Program-made: the position numbers and the translations under genes
Part shown: positions 1 through 6,344 of the stretch, in pieces
How the letters are laid out: every line of letters begins with the position of its first letter
Numbering within the stretch: position 1 is the stretch's first letter
Assembly (NCBI GenBank): GCA_945877965.1
Contig: CAMCTH010000062.1
Coordinates: 1 to 12,876 of the forward strand
Direction of reading: 5' to 3'
Source of the DNA: Planctomicrobium piriforme
GTDB taxonomy: Bacteria; Planctomycetota; Planctomycetia; Pirellulales; PNKZ01
DNA: 12,876 bases
Notes under the pieces: model-generated
The model's database searches: none
What the model saw: the letters and a program-made list of their open reading frames with translations, nothing else
Told to the model about the DNA's origin: nothing

Positions 1-1
1 T

Positions 2-1144
2 CGAGAACTCACGCGACGTTACGATCTCGACGGCGCGAAGAAGACGGTCGAGCATCTGTCGGAAGCGCTGTCGACGAAGCAACTTCGGCCCGAAGATTTC
101 AGCCTCCGCGATTTGGCCGAGGGGCTGATCCCCGACGGTCATGACTGGGTCCGCACGCTCGATCCGCGCAGTGCGGGAAGCGTGAGCCTGCTCGAAGCGG
201 GCGAGGCGGTCGACATGACGGCGTTCCTCAACGTCGCCGGCCAGGTCGTCCATTCGCAGATCATGGAGTCGTACACGCAAGAAGCGTTCGTCGTCTCCAA
301 GCTCGTGCGGACCGTGCCGACGCGGCTCGACGGCGAAAAGATTCCCGGCGCGACGCCGCTTCCCGACGGTGCCGCCGAGGTCTCGCCGGGAATGCCGTAC
401 CCGAGTCTCGGCTTCGGCGAAGATTACATCGAGACGCCGGCCACGACGAAGCACGGTCTGATCGTGCCGGTGACGCGCGAGGCGATCTTCTTCGACCGCA
501 CAAACTTGGTGCTCAGCCGAGCGGCCGAGGTTGGCGAGATCTTGGGGTTGAACAAAGAGAAGCGGCTTTTGGATTTGGTCGTCGGCCAGACGAACAACTA
601 CAAGTGGCGCGGCACGGCGTACAACACCTATCAGGCGGCCGCGCCGTGGGTGAACGTGAAGGCCGACAACGAGCTGGTTGATTGGCGGAACGTCGATGCC
701 GCCGAGCAGTTGTTCGCCGACATCTTAGACCCGCACACGAACGAGCCGGTGCTGGTCAGTGCCAACACGGTGCTGGTGATGCCCGCGTATCGCCACGCCG
801 CGCATCGGATCTTCAACGCCCCCGAGGTGAACTACGTCGATGGGGCGTCGACTTCGACGGCCGCGAATCCGCTCGGTCGTTACCGCGTCCACGAGAGCCG
901 GTTGGCATATCGCCGGATCGTCGCCGGCGGAACGTCGAGCGAGAATGCCCGCAAGTGGTGGTTCCTCGGCGATTTCCGAAAGGCGTTCGCCTACATGGAG
1001 AACTGGCCGATCACCGTCACGCAATCGCCGATGCAGAGCGAAGCCGATTTCAATAACGACATCGTCGTGCGGTTCAAGGCGAGCGAACGCGGGGCGGCTG
1101 CCGTCATCAATCCGCGGTACGTCGTGAAGAGCTACGACGCCTAG
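2..1144 (+). CDS. Phage major capsid protein, HK97-fold type (5' partial)
   Basis: Probable structural subunit of a phage or prophage head. The reading frame is open from base 2 with no stop, so the gene begins left of the window; the TTG at 113 is internal and not a credible start. The visible 380 codons show features I associate with HK97-type capsids: an N-terminal helical part, a central part with AYNTYQ and VLVMPAYRHAAHRIF, and a C-terminal part with KWWFLGDFRKAFAYMENWPI, NNDIVVRFKASERGAAAVI and NPRYVV. The run of an F-x-x-D-I-x-V-x-F-K-x-x-E-R stretch followed by x-A-V-I-x-P-R-Y-V-V is a common ending of such proteins. The two small genes downstream fit a head-to-connector gene order. 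Family assignment is by motif recognition only. A Mu-gpT-like head subunit is the main alternative, with the same role. No protease or scaffold gene is visible. Confidence 0.72.
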   Translation, partial: RELTRRYDLDGAKKTVEHLSEALSTKQLRPEDFSLRDLAEGLIPDGHDWVRTLDPRSAGSVSLLEAGEAVDMTAFLNVAGQVVHSQIMESYTQEAFVVSKLVRTVPTRLDGEKIPGATPLPDGAAEVSPGMPYPSLGFGEDYIETPATTKHGLIVPVTREAIFFDRTNLVLSRAAEVGEILGLNKEKRLLDLVVGQTNNYKWRGTAYNTYQAAAPWVNVKADNELVDWRNVDAAEQLFADILDPHTNEPVLVSANTVLVMPAYRHAAHRIFNAPEVNYVDGASTSTAANPLGRYRVHESRLAYRRIVAGGTSSENARKWWFLGDFRKAFAYMENWPITVTQSPMQSEADFNNDIVVRFKASERGAAAVINPRYVVKSYDA

Positions 1145-1161
1145 TCGCGCCGAACCAAGAA

Positions 1162-1229
1162 TCGATCGCGCGCCGCGAGAACGAGCGAACAAACTTTACT
1201 TAGCCGCTCGGACTCCGGCGCGCGATCGA
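1162..1229 (+). terminator. Long hairpin after the capsid gene, possible terminator or processing site
   Basis: A perfect 14-bp inverted repeat has arms at 1162-1175 (TCGATCGCGCGCCG) and 1216-1229. A second nested 6-bp stem lies at 1182-1187 / 1205-1210 (CGAGCG / CGCTCG), with a 17-nt apical loop at 1188-1204. It lies 17 bases after the capsid stop and about 70 bases before the next gene. There is no T-tract after the stem, so it may instead attenuate transcription or stabilise the abundant capsid message. Confidence 0.5.
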
Positions 1230-1298
1230 ATCGGCGCCGCGTCGCACGCTTCGAAACGATTACGACTTTGCCGATCACGTTTGATCAGGAGAAATGCC

Positions 1299-1514
1299 AT
1301 GCCGCAAGATGCCGAGATGCTGAGCACGATTAAGAGTCAGGTGTTGCAGATCATTGCCGATATCACCGTCGCGCCGAAGCCGACGTACTACATCGACGGC
1401 CAGAGCGTCGCCTGGGAGCGTTATCTCGCGCAGTTGCAGAGTACCGTCGATTGGTGCGAGGCGCGACTGCGCGATGCCGAGCCGTTTGAAATCCATTCGC
1501 GAGGGGAGACCTAA
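1299..1514 (+). CDS. Small phage-associated protein, 71 aa, unknown function
   Basis: Short protein located directly between the capsid gene and a probable joining protein. The frame could extend upstream to TTG 1281, but the ATG at 1299 is preceded by AGGAG at 1287-1291 with 7-base spacing, one of the clearest ribosome binding sites in the window, so it is taken as the start. The sequence has no signal peptide or membrane segment. An amphipathic N-terminal helix (LSTIKSQVLQIIADIT) is followed by KPTYYIDGQSVAWERYLAQL and a charged C-terminal part ending PFEIHSRGET. I recall similar 70-residue proteins next to planctomycete prophage capsid genes, but no function is known to me. Its stop is followed after two bases by the next ATG, so the pair is probably co-translated. 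Confidence 0.72.
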   Translation: MPQDAEMLSTIKSQVLQIIADITVAPKPTYYIDGQSVAWERYLAQLQSTVDWCEARLRDAEPFEIHSRGET

Positions 1515-1516
1515 CG

Positions 1517-1846
1517 ATGTCGCTACCGCTCGACTTTACCGCCGATGCCGCCGTGTTCGACGGCCTGCAGACCGTGACGGTGCAACTTCCCGAAAGCGAA
1601 GAGACGGTTGAAGCCTCGGCTTTGAAACGTCCGATCACGCTCCGCGAGTTGGAGCTCTCGAACGGACAGTATCTACCGGGTGACGTTCGCTGGCACTTCG
1701 CCGCGACGAGCTTGGCCGAGGCGCCGATCGTCGGCGCGCTCATCGTCGAGTCCGACGGACGAACGTGGAGCGTCGTCGATTCGGAGCACGCCGTCTTCGG
1801 CGGGCGTTACACCTGCACGGCGCGGCCCGTCGGCGGCGTTCCGTAG
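1517..1846 (+). CDS. Probable phage head-tail joining/neck protein, 109 aa
   Basis: The start ATG lies 2 bases after the preceding stop, with a purine-rich GAGGGGAG at 1501-1508 as ribosome binding site. The protein is a small, beta-rich, soluble polypeptide (VTVQLPESEETVEASALKRP, VRWHF, AEAPIVGALIVESDGRTWSVVDSEHAVFGGRYTC). The middle, where a value is described as 'specified, then corrected for D-G-R-x-W-x-V', resembles small neck or head-tail connector proteins that follow the capsid gene in tailed phages. That role is inferred mostly from size, position and fold impression. Its last 174 bases are also read on the other strand by the XRE regulator gene, and no further phage gene follows, so it may mark the broken end of a prophage. 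Confidence 0.6.
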   Translation: MSLPLDFTADAAVFDGLQTVTVQLPESEETVEASALKRPITLRELELSNGQYLPGDVRWHFAATSLAEAPIVGALIVESDGRTWSVVDSEHAVFGGRYTCTARPVGGVP

Positions 1847-2386
1847 TTCTTCGCCGCCGCTGATCACGACCTGGCCGTACATCAGATCGATCATCCCGAC
1901 GAGCATGTCGGCCTGTCCCGTTTCCAACAGGAGCGCTACCTTGGCGAACGTTGTCCTGCGCAAGTTGATGGTCTGCACCGCTTCGACCGCGCCGTCCCAA
2001 GTGAGTTGGCCGCCGGTGCCGAAGCGACTGTACAGATCGTCGAAGTCGTCGCTCGTCCAACCGTCGAACCAATGCGGATGCCGGGCCGTCACTTCGTCGA
2101 CGATCGGATTCGTACGACGATCGAACAACCGCCGCCGGAGCAACGATGGGTTCTGGAACAACTCGTCGACGTCGATCCCCAGGCCGGTTGCCAGTTGGTG
2201 CAACGTCCGGGCCTGTGGCCGCGAACCATCTTCGCGGAGCATCAACTTGATCGTCCGATCGTCGAGCCCCGTCCGGCGGGCGACGTCGGCGATCGTGAGC
2301 CCTTTCTTTCCCATGACTCGGCGGAGATTTTCCGCGAGACGGTTCGTCGACTCGGGCATTTTCGGCCCCATTTTGTCGGCAGGCAT
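1673..2386 (-). CDS. XRE-family helix-turn-helix transcriptional regulator with abnormal C-terminal extension
   Basis: DNA-binding regulator of 238 residues from the ATG whose complement is at 2384-2386. It is preceded by AAAAGG at a 6-base spacing. ATGs at residues 6 and 10 are alternatives, and an upstream frame extension runs through the operator region and is rejected. Residues about 17-72 form the HTH: LAENLRRVMGKKGLTIADVARRTG, then the recognition part LDDRTIKLML and LHQLATGLGIDVDELF. A second conserved part at 80-175 includes FDRRTNPIVDEV, FDDLYSRFGTGG and LLLETGQADMLVGMIDLMY. After about residue 176 the sequence becomes low-complexity Arg/Asp/Ala-rich and is simply the antisense of the phage gene. 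The normal protein therefore probably ended near base 1850. It is likely autoregulated through the divergent promoter region at 2402-2430. Confidence 0.78.
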   Translation of the reverse strand: MPADKMGPKMPESTNRLAENLRRVMGKKGLTIADVARRTGLDDRTIKLMLREDGSRPQARTLHQLATGLGIDVDELFQNPSLLRRRLFDRRTNPIVDEVTARHPHWFDGWTSDDFDDLYSRFGTGGQLTWDGAVEAVQTINLRRTTFAKVALLLETGQADMLVGMIDLMYGQVVISGGEELRNAADGPRRAGVTPAEDGVLRIDDAPRSSVGLDDERADDRRLGQARRGEVPANVTR

Positions 2387-2401
2387 GACGAGCCTTTTAT
2401 G

Positions 2402-2430
2402 TTGACAAGTAGTGTACAGAAGTATAGTAT
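2402..2430 (+). promoter_or_regulatory. Divergent promoter/operator between the XRE regulator and the 2528 gene
   Basis: On the plus strand TTGACA (2402-2407) is separated by 17 bases from TAGTAT (2425-2430), a perfect -35 with a 4/6 -10. On the minus strand TATACT lies at 2426-2421, a 5/6 -10 serving the regulator gene about 35 bases before its start codon. The two promoters overlap back-to-back. The same block holds a TGTACA palindrome (2413-2418) and a direct repeat AAGTA at 2407-2411 and 2420-2424, 13 bases apart. These are candidate operator half-sites for the regulator. The A+T richness contrasts sharply with its surroundings. Confidence 0.6.
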
Positions 2431-2527
2431 CGTGCCTGTCGAGAGTTACTAGCAGCGGCGGTCGATTTTGTCGCAAATCGGCCGAGCAACCAAGTTTACG
2501 ACCCACCTATCTACGGAGCCGAGCACC

Positions 2528-2950
2528 ATGAGCCAAAGGAGCGTTCAGCGAGACCTGTACCGGGTCTGGATCGCCCGCTATTCGCGGTGGAAGCCGGGGC
2601 ACTGGTCCGACGTCCCGCCGACCTCGGAGGCATTGGAGCCGGCCGATCGTCGCTGCCTGAGCGCGAGCGAGGCCCAGCGGATCATCGAGGGATTCAATCG
2701 GCGGATGTTGCAAGAGCGGAGCCGCTTCTGGGCCGTCGCCGTGCCGGTGCGCGTCCGAGTCGACGGCGATCCGTGTCGCGGTCAGGTGCTCAAGTCGCCG
2801 TCGATCACGCGGCGGTTAGAGCGCGAAGTCCGCGCGGTGAACGATGAGCGACGTAATGCGAAGTCTGACGGCGCGAAGAACGAGCGTCGTGTCGGTTGCC
2901 AGGAACACGTCTACCAGGGGCTCGTCCAATCGCCCCAACGTTCGAGATAA
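2528..2950 (+). CDS. Conserved hypothetical protein, 140 aa, divergent from the XRE regulator
   Basis: Start ATG at 2528 is chosen because GGAG (2515-2518) precedes it by 9 bases and the promoter at 2402-2430 lies about 100 bases upstream; an in-frame extension to 2468 has no support. Residues 1-105 look like a compact domain: RDLYRVWIARYSRWKPGHWS, DVPPTSEALEPADRRCLSA, SEAQRIIEGFNRRMLQ and FWAVAVPVRVRVDGDP. I recall similar short proteins (Y-R-V-W-I-A-R-Y-S-R-W ... W-A-V-A-x-P-V) in other planctomycetes but know no function. The last 35 residues are basic and polar and may be a read-through tail. The final 40 bases overlap the exonuclease gene tail-to-tail. There is no signal peptide or membrane segment. 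Control by the neighbouring regulator is plausible. Confidence 0.65.
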   Translation: MSQRSVQRDLYRVWIARYSRWKPGHWSDVPPTSEALEPADRRCLSASEAQRIIEGFNRRMLQERSRFWAVAVPVRVRVDGDPCRGQVLKSPSITRRLEREVRAVNDERRNAKSDGAKNERRVGCQEHVYQGLVQSPQRSR

Positions 2951-3717
2951 GCGCCGTAGGCCGGCGTCTCTTTGGCGCGCTTCAGCAGCCACGTCTTCGT
3001 CTCGGCGACGATCCCTTGTTCTTCATCCAGCGAGAGTTGGCCGAGCACGACCCGCGAACGAAGGAAAACAAAGTAAGTGTCGAGCACATCGCAGCGACAG
3101 TAGTCGTTAATCTCTTTCAGTCGGCCCGCGTCGAACATGTCTTGGACCATGTCTCCTTGGACGTCCATCTTGCCGGGCTTGCCGATCAGGTTCGAAGCGA
3201 GATTCAGCCCGCCGGTGAAGCGCGTGCTGCCGAAGTTGGTCAGCATCTCTTGCAGATCGATGTGGGCATCGAGATTGAACCGATTGCGCGGTTGCTCGAA
3301 GCTTTTAGCTTGCAAGGCGAACCAGGTCGGGATCGGCAGTCCGAACCGGAACGCGGACAGCTCGAGCAGCGGCACGTCGAACGTTCGGCCGTTGAAACTG
3401 ACGAGCGTCGGCCGGCCGTACTTTTCCCAACCGCGCCAAAAGTGTTCAGTCAGAATGTGCGGGCGATACTTCGGTTCATCGAGGGCCACGACGTCGATGA
3501 TTCGAAAGTCGGCCGAGACCTTGGCGACCGCGACGGCCGTCGGGATTTGGAACGTGTACGGAATAAAGTCGCTGTCGTGTTTCGCCATCAACTCGCTGCG
3601 ATAGCGATCGACGGCCGCCTTCGGCTTCAGCCCCTCGCCGGGGTAGCGCAATTTGGAGACGAGCTCGCCGTCGGCGACGCTTTCGGTATCGAAGACGAGA
3701 AAGCGCACGGCGGCCAT
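2911..3717 (-). CDS. Stand-alone 3'-5' exonuclease, PolB-exonuclease-like (DEDDy, RNase H fold)
   Basis: Predicted 268-residue 3'-5' exonuclease related to the proofreading domain of family B DNA polymerases (Pfam DNA_pol_B_exo2 type) but without a polymerase domain. The three motifs are intact: Exo I FDTES with D10 and E12, Exo II VSFNGRTFDVPLL with N109 and D114, and Exo III YCRCDVLDTY with Y206 four residues before D210, which defines the DEDDy subclass. Two metal ions held by these acids would cleave single-stranded 3' ends in the cytoplasm, so a role in DNA repair or RNA/DNA end trimming is inferred. The start ATG (complement of 3715-3717) opens MAAVRFLVFDTE; the longer frame upstream is Arg/Ser-rich and runs into the PepT gene. 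AGGA lies about 8 bases upstream of the start. It is transcribed divergently from pepT across 134 bases. Confidence 0.88.
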   Translation of the reverse strand: MAAVRFLVFDTESVADGELVSKLRYPGEGLKPKAAVDRYRSELMAKHDSDFIPYTFQIPTAVAVAKVSADFRIIDVVALDEPKYRPHILTEHFWRGWEKYGRPTLVSFNGRTFDVPLLELSAFRFGLPIPTWFALQAKSFEQPRNRFNLDAHIDLQEMLTNFGSTRFTGGLNLASNLIGKPGKMDVQGDMVQDMFDAGRLKEINDYCRCDVLDTYFVFLRSRVVLGQLSLDEEQGIVAETKTWLLKRAKETPAYGAYLERWGDWTSPW

Positions 3718-3851
3718 GTCTGCATCCTGCACGGAACGAGATTCCAAGCCGCGGCGCGGCTCGTGTGCCGGCAGCCTACCAAATCCAGCGTCGGGCTGCG
3801 ATGATACCGGCGTGCCGCTCTCCGTATCTTCCCGTCGTTGAGATCGCCTCG

Positions 3852-5093
3852 ATGAATCCTTTGCGCCTCGAAGCTCGCTTTCTCCGTTATGTTCGCGTCG
3901 ACACCACGGCCATGCCCGACTCCGGGACGTATCCGAGTTCACCGGGGCAGTTCGTGCTCGGGCGCATGCTGGCCGACGAGTTGCGCGAACTCGGCCTGGC
4001 GGACGTCGAGCAAGATGCGAACGGGCTGATTTGGGGGACGCTGCCGAGCAACACGGGCTCGGCCGTCGAAGCGATCGCGCTCTGCGCGCATCTCGACACT
4101 TCGCCCGAGACGACCGGCAAGGATGTGAAGCCGGTTGTCTGGCGGCAGTACGACGGCGGCGAACTCACGCTCCCCGGCGATTCGCGCAAAGTGCTGCGGC
4201 CGAGCGCGGATCCGGAGTTGACCGCGTGCGTCGGGCAAACAGTCATCACGACCGACGGGACGACATTGCTCGGCGCCGACGACAAGGCCGGCATCGCAGT
4301 GATCATGGAGGCGGTGGCTCAACTCGTCGACCATCCCGAAAAGAAGCACGGCCCGATCCGAATTTGTTTCACCTGCGACGAAGAGATCGGCCACGGCGTT
4401 GATCACGTCGACCCCAAGAAGCTGGCGGCCGTCTGTTGTTACACGCTCGACGGGGCAGGTCGGGACGAGATCGACATCGAAACGTTTTCCGCCGACCTCG
4501 CGGTCATCACCGTCACCGGCGTCAACATCCATCCGTCGATCGGCAAAGGCCGAATGGTGAATGCGGTTCGCGGCGCGGCGGCGTTCGTCGATCGTCTGCC
4601 GCGCGATCGTCTGTCGCCCGAGACGACCGCCGATCGCGAAGGTTTCTTGCATCCTTATCACGTCGAAGGGGGCGTGGCGGAAACGAAGATTCAGACGCTG
4701 CTGCGCGACTTCGACACGGCCGGCCTCGCGGGGCAAGCGAAACTGCTGCACGACACGGCCGCTGCGGTCGAGCGCGATTTCCCGGGCCTGAAAGTCGACG
4801 TCCAGATCACGCCGCAGTACCGCAACTTGGCCGAGGGTTTGAAGCAGGAACCGCGGGCCGTCGCCTATGCCGAACAGGCGTTGAAGAACTTGGGTCGGAC
4901 GCCGCGCCAGACGATCGTCCGCGGCGGGACCGACGGATCGCGGCTGACCGAGATCGGCGTACCGACGCCGAACTTGTCGACTGCCGAGCACAATCCGCAC
5001 TCGCCGCTCGAGTGGTGCTGCTTGGAAGAGATGGAAGCGGCGGTTGCGATGCTTGTTGAACTGGCGGCCGTCTGGGCTCGCGGCGGTAAGTAA
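3852..5093 (+). CDS. pepT: Peptidase T, tripeptide aminopeptidase (M20B zinc peptidase)
   Basis: Cytoplasmic di-zinc aminopeptidase that removes the N-terminal residue of tripeptides in peptide turnover. It has 413 residues, the usual family length. Motifs in order: ALCAHLDTSPE with metal ligand H80 and D82; TLLGADDKAGIAVIMEA with bridging D143; ICFTCDEEIGHGVDHVD with catalytic E177 and ligand E178; YTLDGAG with D200; GVNIHPSIGKGRMVNA typical of the dimerisation lid domain; YHVEGG; and VRGGTDGSRLTEIGVPTPNL followed by AEHNPHSP, whose H383 is the probable last ligand. All expected ligands are present, so the enzyme should be active. The ATG at 3852 gives MNPLRLEARFLRYV, matching normal PepT N-termini; the upstream in-frame ATG at 3765 adds an atypical Arg/Pro-rich stretch and is rejected. 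No strong ribosome binding site is seen. A hairpin follows directly after the stop. Confidence 0.92.
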   Translation: MNPLRLEARFLRYVRVDTTAMPDSGTYPSSPGQFVLGRMLADELRELGLADVEQDANGLIWGTLPSNTGSAVEAIALCAHLDTSPETTGKDVKPVVWRQYDGGELTLPGDSRKVLRPSADPELTACVGQTVITTDGTTLLGADDKAGIAVIMEAVAQLVDHPEKKHGPIRICFTCDEEIGHGVDHVDPKKLAAVCCYTLDGAGRDEIDIETFSADLAVITVTGVNIHPSIGKGRMVNAVRGAAAFVDRLPRDRLSPETTADREGFLHPYHVEGGVAETKIQTLLRDFDTAGLAGQAKLLHDTAAAVERDFPGLKVDVQITPQYRNLAEGLKQEPRAVAYAEQALKNLGRTPRQTIVRGGTDGSRLTEIGVPTPNLSTAEHNPHSPLEWCCLEEMEAAVAMLVELAAVWARGGK

Positions 5094-5140
5094 ACGTTCC
5101 GTCGCTGCCAGCATTGCCGGCCCCGCGACGGGTGAACGTT
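5093..5140 (+). terminator. Inverted repeat directly after pepT, probable terminator
   Basis: Arms AACGTTC-CGTCGC (5093-5105) and GCGACG-GGT-GAACGTT (5125-5140) pair over 13 bp with a 3-base bulge (5131-5133) around a 19-nt loop. The hairpin begins within the pepT stop codon. There is no long T-tract, so termination strength is uncertain. Confidence 0.45.
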
Positions 5141-5153
5141 GCGCGATCAACTA

Positions 5154-5174
5154 GCGCACCTGGGTGGGGTGCGC
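5154..5174 (+). repeat. Small hairpin in the pepT-glycosyltransferase gap
   Basis: GCGCACC (5154-5160) and GGTGCGC (5168-5174) form a perfect 7-bp stem with a 7-nt loop. It is one of several inverted repeats in 5093-5266. Together they suggest a structured RNA, double terminator or dispersed repeat rather than a gene. Confidence 0.45.
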
Positions 5175-5244
5175 GAGATTGTCGCAGGTCGGAATAAACT
5201 CCCGGACCTCGCACGACCGAAACAAGTGATAGCCGGCAATCGTT

Positions 5245-5266
5245 GCACGACTTGCGCAAGTCGTGC
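5245..5266. repeat. Perfect 22-bp palindrome (11-bp arms, no spacer)
   Basis: GCACGACTTGC (5245-5255) is immediately followed by its reverse complement GCAAGTCGTGC (5256-5266). A perfect uninterrupted 22-bp palindrome is not expected by chance. It ends 6 bases before the ATG at 5273. It could be an operator for a dimeric regulator, or part of a dispersed repeat element; in RNA it would occlude the start region of the glycosyltransferase gene. Confidence 0.7.
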
Positions 5267-5272
5267 CGAGGA

Positions 5273-6331
5273 ATGGACTCCGTCGGAATCACTCGCTTGG
5301 GTAGCCCCTTGTCTCTGCCTCAGCTTTCGATCGTTATCCCCGCGTTGAGCACGCTCGACGCTTTGGAAACGACGCTCGTTTCGGTGCTGCAAAATCGCCC
5401 GCAAGATTGCGAGGTCGTCGTCGTGCTCAATCGCGCGTACGACGATCCCTATTCGCTGTCGGGGGAGGTGCGGTTTCTCGTCGTTCGCGAAGCGCAAAGC
5501 CTCGCGCAATCGCTGAGCGCCGCCGTGCAAGCCTGCCGCGGCATGGTCGTGCATGTGCTGGCCGCGGGCGTGGAAGTCGACGAAGGGTGGACCGATGCGG
5601 CGATGGAGCATTTCATCGATAACCGCGTCGCCGCCGTCGCCCCGCTGGTACTGGCCGAGCGCGACGACGTGACGATCTGCGCGGCCGGACTCGGTTACTC
5701 TTGCGGCGGACGTCGGAGCGTGCTGGCTGAGGGAAGCGATGCGGAGACGCTCGCGGCGAAAGCGGTCGACGTGCTCGGCCCGACGCACTTCGCGGCGTTC
5801 TATCGGCGCGAATCCTTGCTCAAGCTGGCCCAGGCGTTCGATCCGGCGGTCGGCGATGAGCGGATCGACGTCGACACGGCGTTGCAACTCAAGCAGGCCG
5901 GCTATCGTGCGGTGCTCGAACCGCGCTCGCGAGCCTATCGCGGCGGGGCCGAAATGCCGCGGGCTTCGGCGTTTGCCGCCGGGCGCGGGGCCGAGCGTTT
6001 GTTCTGGCGCAATGTGTCGGCCTTCGGGCGAGCTCGTTCGTTGCTGACGCATCCGTTCACGCTGCTCAGCGAGCTTTTTGCCGCGCGATCGTTCGGCGAG
6101 AAGTGCGGTGGCTTGCTCGGTCGACTTGCGGCCGTTGCCGATGTCGTTTCGCTGCGGCGTCATCAACGTCGGTTGGCCGAGGTCGGTCAGCCCGGCTTGG
6201 CGTTCGTCGTCACGTCGACGGGCGATCGGATCCGGATTGATGCCGCGCATCCGCATCCGGCCTCGACGGTCAAGCCGAAGCAACCGGCCGAACGACGTTA
6301 CGACGGCGAAAGCGGCGGCCGCGCAGCCTAA
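5273..6331 (+). CDS. Family 2-like glycosyltransferase with degenerate DxD motif
   Basis: GT-A fold protein, probably acting on cell-surface or polysaccharide precursors at the cytoplasmic face. The N-terminal part has the family 2 nucleotide-binding signature LSIVIPALSTLDALETTLVS, then CEVVVVLNRAYDDPY and AQSLSAAVQACRGMVVHVLA. A later part, AFYRRESLLKLAQAFDP and DERIDVDTALQLKQAGYR, fits the acceptor/catalytic region. Where active family 2 enzymes normally have an Asp-x-Asp metal motif, this protein reads LAAGVEVDEGW, so the first acid is missing. Residues 240-310 are Arg/Leu-rich and may be membrane-associated. The ATG at 5273 has only GAGG immediately before it. A TTG at 5309 would give MSLPQLSIVIPA, a more typical N-terminus, and is a real alternative start (341 residues instead of 352). 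The HAD gene follows after 13 bases. Confidence 0.72.
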   Translation: MDSVGITRLGSPLSLPQLSIVIPALSTLDALETTLVSVLQNRPQDCEVVVVLNRAYDDPYSLSGEVRFLVVREAQSLAQSLSAAVQACRGMVVHVLAAGVEVDEGWTDAAMEHFIDNRVAAVAPLVLAERDDVTICAAGLGYSCGGRRSVLAEGSDAETLAAKAVDVLGPTHFAAFYRRESLLKLAQAFDPAVGDERIDVDTALQLKQAGYRAVLEPRSRAYRGGAEMPRASAFAAGRGAERLFWRNVSAFGRARSLLTHPFTLLSELFAARSFGEKCGGLLGRLAAVADVVSLRRHQRRLAEVGQPGLAFVVTSTGDRIRIDAAHPHPASTVKPKQPAERRYDGESGGRAA

Positions 6332-6344
6332 GCGAGTCGCCGCG

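Noticed and set aside
2387..2506. N-terminal extension of the XRE regulator by 40 residues
   Set aside because: It would translate the overlapping promoter/operator block; the ATG at 2386 has AAAAGG at proper spacing.
3795..3810. ATGATACC as a -10 element for pepT
   Set aside because: No matching -35 at the right distance; left unlisted as too weak.
3718..3942. N-terminal extension of the exonuclease by 75 residues
   Set aside because: Arg/Ser-rich, lies over the pepT start, and family proteins begin right before the FDTES motif.
3939..5150. 403-codon open frame antisense to pepT
   Set aside because: Arg/Asp/His-rich low-complexity product fully opposite a gene with complete catalytic motifs; typical antisense shadow in GC-rich DNA.
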